Shown piece by piece: positions 6,621 to 8,296 of a DNA stretch of 8,296 nt (positions are counted from its first letter, which is position 1; each line of letters begins with the position of its first letter). The notes under the pieces are model-generated. The model worked only from the letters and a program-made list of their open reading frames with translations. It was not told the DNA's origin and did no database searches. This DNA is from Promethearchaeota archaeon (GTDB taxonomy: Archaea > Asgardarchaeota > Lokiarchaeia > Sigynarchaeales > SOKP01). Location: contig JAEOTJ010000442.1 in assembly GCA_016839905.1 (NCBI GenBank), positions 1-8,296 on the forward strand. Direction: 5' to 3'. The translations under genes were made by a program, and so were the position numbers.

Positions 6621-6848
6621 TCATTCATCCAATTTTAATAATTCCATAACGTTATTACATTCATTACAAAGTAATGTTTCAGCTTCTTGAAGATCAATAA
6701 AGTTTTTCAAGGGAAGGGGATAAATCCTATTACAATTTCTACAGAAATATCCTACATTGAAGAAGTAATTTCCACATCTTCCGCATCTGAAATATTCAAA
6801 TTGTTCTCTAGGAATTGAGTGAGATGTGTTACAAAAAGTGCAATACAC
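6621..6848 (-). CDS. Double zinc-ribbon protein, possibly shortened by a nonsense TGA (75 aa)
   Basis: Four CxxC knuckles make two zinc ribbons: C3/C6 with C22/C25, and C36/C39 with C61/C64. The protein is small and soluble, with no membrane segment. The family and role are not recognised; double ribbons of this kind usually mediate nucleic-acid or protein contacts. The start is GTG at 6848, eight bases after the stop of the PIN remnant on the same strand, which suggests a former operon. The frame is open for 15 more codons upstream, without an ATG. Beyond the TGA stop the frame stays open for 23 codons to 6549 and reads like a charged amphipathic helix (AHRTFERILDDNN, then MKKRWIF). The ancestral protein may therefore have been about 99 residues, with this TGA replacing TGG. 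Of the other complete genes here none ends in TGA. Confidence 0.6.
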   Translation of the reverse strand: MYCTFCNTSHSIPREQFEYFRCGRCGNYFFNVGYFCRNCNRIYPLPLKNFIDLQEAETLLCNECNNVMELLKLDE

Positions 6849-6856
6849 GCCGATTC

Positions 6857-7042
6857 TTAAACTTTTAGGAGGATAATTTGGTTGTCTATTCTTTTAAAAT
6901 GTTTTAAATTATGAGTAATAATTGCATTAAAACCATTTGAAATAATAATTGATGCGTTCAAACAATCAAAAACATCAATTTCATATCCTTTTCCCTTTAA
7001 TTGCATGTGAATTTTTGCGGCGGGAAAACAACTTCTGAAGAT
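6857..7042 (-). pseudogene. C-terminal remnant of a PIN/VapC-like ribonuclease
   Basis: The minus-strand frame is open from 7042 to the TAA at 6857; from the only ATG (7006) it encodes 49 residues. These match the end of a PIN domain: AAKIHMQLKGKGYEID, then DCLNASIIISNGFNAIIT, then HNLKHF and a short final strand. Family knowledge: the Asp in DxxNAS is the third conserved acidic residue of VapC-type RNases, and the segment after IIT (T-N-x-x-HF) is also conserved. The N-terminal two thirds, with the first two catalytic acids, are absent. Upstream of about 7021 the similarity stops and another gene begins on the opposite strand. The piece cannot form a working nuclease alone. It probably derives from a toxin-antitoxin locus broken by rearrangement; no antitoxin gene is seen. 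Confidence 0.6.
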
Positions 7043-7582
7043 TTAATGAGGGGAGTAGCCAATGAAATTTGTAAAGGAAATTTTGTTGAAGGAAAGAATT
7101 TTGATAAACAAATTAAGATCAGAAGATTTATTGATTCTGAAACCTTATCAGAATTTCCTGAATTAGCGAAAGCACATGTTGATATGTATGCCATTGTTAA
7201 AGTTAAGGATTCAGAGGGCAAAACGAGAATAATTCACTTGATAATCGAGTATGATGGCAAGCAACATGACATAAGTGATCGCGATGGAGCTATGAGGGCA
7301 TTTCTTGGAATAATTGGAAAAAAATCAAAAGAGATAGATGATATTTTAGCCGATATTGATTCACCTATATATTTGAAATATTATATTGCTTGGAGAAACT
7401 CTATAAAAACAGATCAGCCAAAAAATGAATTATTTGCATCACTAAAGGATAAGGGATTTCACTTGATCAGGATACCTGGGTATGAAGTCAAATTTAATGA
7501 TAGACCAGGGTATTTAATGGATCAATTAGTTAAGCAAGGAATTTTCATTTCAAGTGATTATAATAGTCATAGTACATTATAA
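7001..7582 (+). CDS. PD-(D/E)XK-type nuclease, probably 5'-truncated (up to 193 aa)
   Basis: The core reads as the nuclease fold found in Vsr-like and homing-endonuclease-associated proteins. An N-terminal helix (SEDLMRGVANEI, 12-23) precedes HVDMY with Asp61 and IIEYDGKQH with Glu83 and Gln88. Then comes a helix with RNSIKTDQPKNE (132-143), followed by GFHLIRIPGY (152-161). The pattern D ... EYDGxQH ... K/N ... GxxLIRIP is typical of this group, which cuts DNA using Mg2+. The substrate is unknown. The apparent start is TTG at 7001 (GTG at 7007 and ATG at 7046 also possible) and none has a Shine-Dalgarno site. Residues FCGGKTTSED look like the second half of a CxxC zinc finger that often precedes this domain, so the gene has probably lost its 5' part. 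Its first 40 or so bases overlap the PIN remnant on the other strand. The stop is TAA. Confidence 0.6.
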   Translation: MHVNFCGGKTTSEDLMRGVANEICKGNFVEGKNFDKQIKIRRFIDSETLSEFPELAKAHVDMYAIVKVKDSEGKTRIIHLIIEYDGKQHDISDRDGAMRAFLGIIGKKSKEIDDILADIDSPIYLKYYIAWRNSIKTDQPKNELFASLKDKGFHLIRIPGYEVKFNDRPGYLMDQLVKQGIFISSDYNSHSTL

Positions 7583-7607
7583 ATCCCATATAAATTAATA
7601 TAGATGA

Positions 7608-8213
7608 TTGATATTAACAATTAGAATCTTATATTATTATCTCATTCAATCAAGTGATCTTTGGATTGATCTAAAGGATTATATTAATAATACCGATGAT
7701 TGTACCATATATCATATTATAGAAGGAGCTTTAAAACTCAATAATGGAAAGCTCTTTGGAAGTTTGGATAAAAAAAATATTTTAATGAGTATTATCATCA
7801 GATCGGAAGATGATTTTCAAAATCTACTGGCAAAAATTTCTCTAAACCCTGAATTTTTAATTAAAAATAAGGAGATTGATCCCAGTGAATTTGATAAGAC
7901 TTTAAATGAAATCTTTAAAAAGGGAAAGATGTATGAAACCGAGTATGAAGTATTAGATTATCTTAAAAAAATAAATTATAAATTTGAAGACAAAACCATT
8001 CCTATCTCAACCAATCTTTTAGACAATTGGTATGTGCCAATTCACTCTAATATGAGTTTTAAACAATTTCATGACTTTTATAAAACTTATAAAAAAGAGA
8101 GAGAAATTATTTTTATAATTTATAAAATAATTGATGAAGTGATTCATTGCAAGGATGATAGATTGTTTGGATTAATTCCTAAATTTTGTGTATATTTAAA
8201 TGATATTTCTTAA
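7608..8213 (+). CDS. Hypothetical protein with internal repeat (up to 201 aa)
   Basis: I do not recognise this protein. It is predicted mostly helical, rich in Ile, Lys, Asn and Asp, with no signal peptide and no CxxC motifs. Two segments align without gaps: IYHIIEGALKLNNGKLFG (34-51) and IYKIIDEVIHCKDDRLFG (171-188), with seven identities in 18 and most other positions conservative. This suggests two diverged copies of one domain. It starts 25 bases after the nuclease stop on the same strand, so the two may share a transcript. The only start near the 5' end is TTG at 7608 without a Shine-Dalgarno site; the next in-frame ATG is M60. The N-terminus may be wrong or truncated. The stop is TAA. 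Confidence 0.5.
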   Translation: MILTIRILYYYLIQSSDLWIDLKDYINNTDDCTIYHIIEGALKLNNGKLFGSLDKKNILMSIIIRSEDDFQNLLAKISLNPEFLIKNKEIDPSEFDKTLNEIFKKGKMYETEYEVLDYLKKINYKFEDKTIPISTNLLDNWYVPIHSNMSFKQFHDFYKTYKKEREIIFIIYKIIDEVIHCKDDRLFGLIPKFCVYLNDIS

Positions 8214-8222
8214 CTAATAAAA

Positions 8223-8296
8223 TTACGCACTTCCCCTCCAAGTTGTAATTCCATGCGGTTTATCACATGATCTAAGCTCTGTCGATTCAAGCTCGC
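8223..8296 (-). other. GC-richer right edge, possible end of a minus-strand gene
   Basis: Bases 8226-8296 contain 34 G+C in 71, well above the AT-rich neighbouring gene. Two minus-strand frames stay open from the window edge. One ends at TAA 8223-8225 with RSCDKPHGITTWRGSA at its C-terminus. The other ends at TAA 8210-8212 and reads LDHVINRMELQLGGEVRNF. I cannot tell which, if either, is coding. The position, convergent with the preceding gene, would suit the 3' end of a gene from outside the window. Confidence 0.3.

Noticed and set aside
6997..7221. 74-codon minus-strand frame
   Set aside because: It overlaps the nuclease core whose plus-strand motifs (EYDGKQH, LIRIP) begin in the same stretch; low-complexity Ser/Leu product without recognisable motifs.
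8230..8296. Possible tRNA because of GATTCAA near the edge and its higher GC
   Set aside because: The putative T stem has a mismatch and a non-standard closing pair, and no D or anticodon arm could be folded from either strand.

Overview
The window is AT-rich DNA, most likely from an archaeon and quite possibly an Asgard (Lokiarchaeota-like) genome. Pointers are TATA-type promoter elements about 40 to 60 bases upstream of start codons, poly-T tracts instead of hairpin terminators after genes, several tiny zinc-ribbon proteins, a long plant/eukaryote-style leucine-rich-repeat (LRR) protein that ends in a histone-like segment, and a TTG start on a very large membrane protein. The taxonomic placement is inference; no rRNA or ribosomal protein gene is present to settle it.

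Layout from left to right. A 62-aa zinc-ribbon gene (27-215, minus) has a clear promoter with a palindrome centred on its TATA box. Divergent from it is a 1135-aa protein (437-3844, plus) with no overall family I recognise. It has a unique N-terminal half, one or two membrane-spanning segments, a segment closely resembling the catalytic core of archaeal-type (S26B/Sec11) signal peptidase, and a helical, His-rich C-terminal region. Forty bases later lies a 109-aa basic zinc-ribbon protein (3885-4214, plus). A 304-base non-coding gap with poly-T terminator tracts and a TATA promoter leads to a 658-aa protein (4519-6495, plus). It consists of one SDS22-like LRR, eleven 23-residue LRRs, seven 24-residue LRRs, a DUF2695-like Cys-rich module and a C-terminal segment resembling a histone fold.

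The stretch 6500-7050 looks like eroded, rearranged DNA. A minus-strand double zinc-ribbon gene may have been cut short by a premature TGA. Directly upstream of it is the C-terminal stump of a PIN/VapC-like ribonuclease. That stump collides at about 7015-7030 with the 5' end of a plus-strand PD-(D/E)XK-type nuclease (to 7582) that seems to have lost its N-terminal zinc finger. An unrecognised 201-aa protein with an internal repeat follows (7608-8213). The last 71 bases are markedly more GC-rich (34 of 71) and may be the end of a convergent minus-strand gene.

The genes do not form one known pathway. The two most unusual items are the protease-like domain embedded in the giant membrane protein and the LRR-DUF2695-histone-like fusion. 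The right third looks like accessory DNA with nuclease and toxin remnants.
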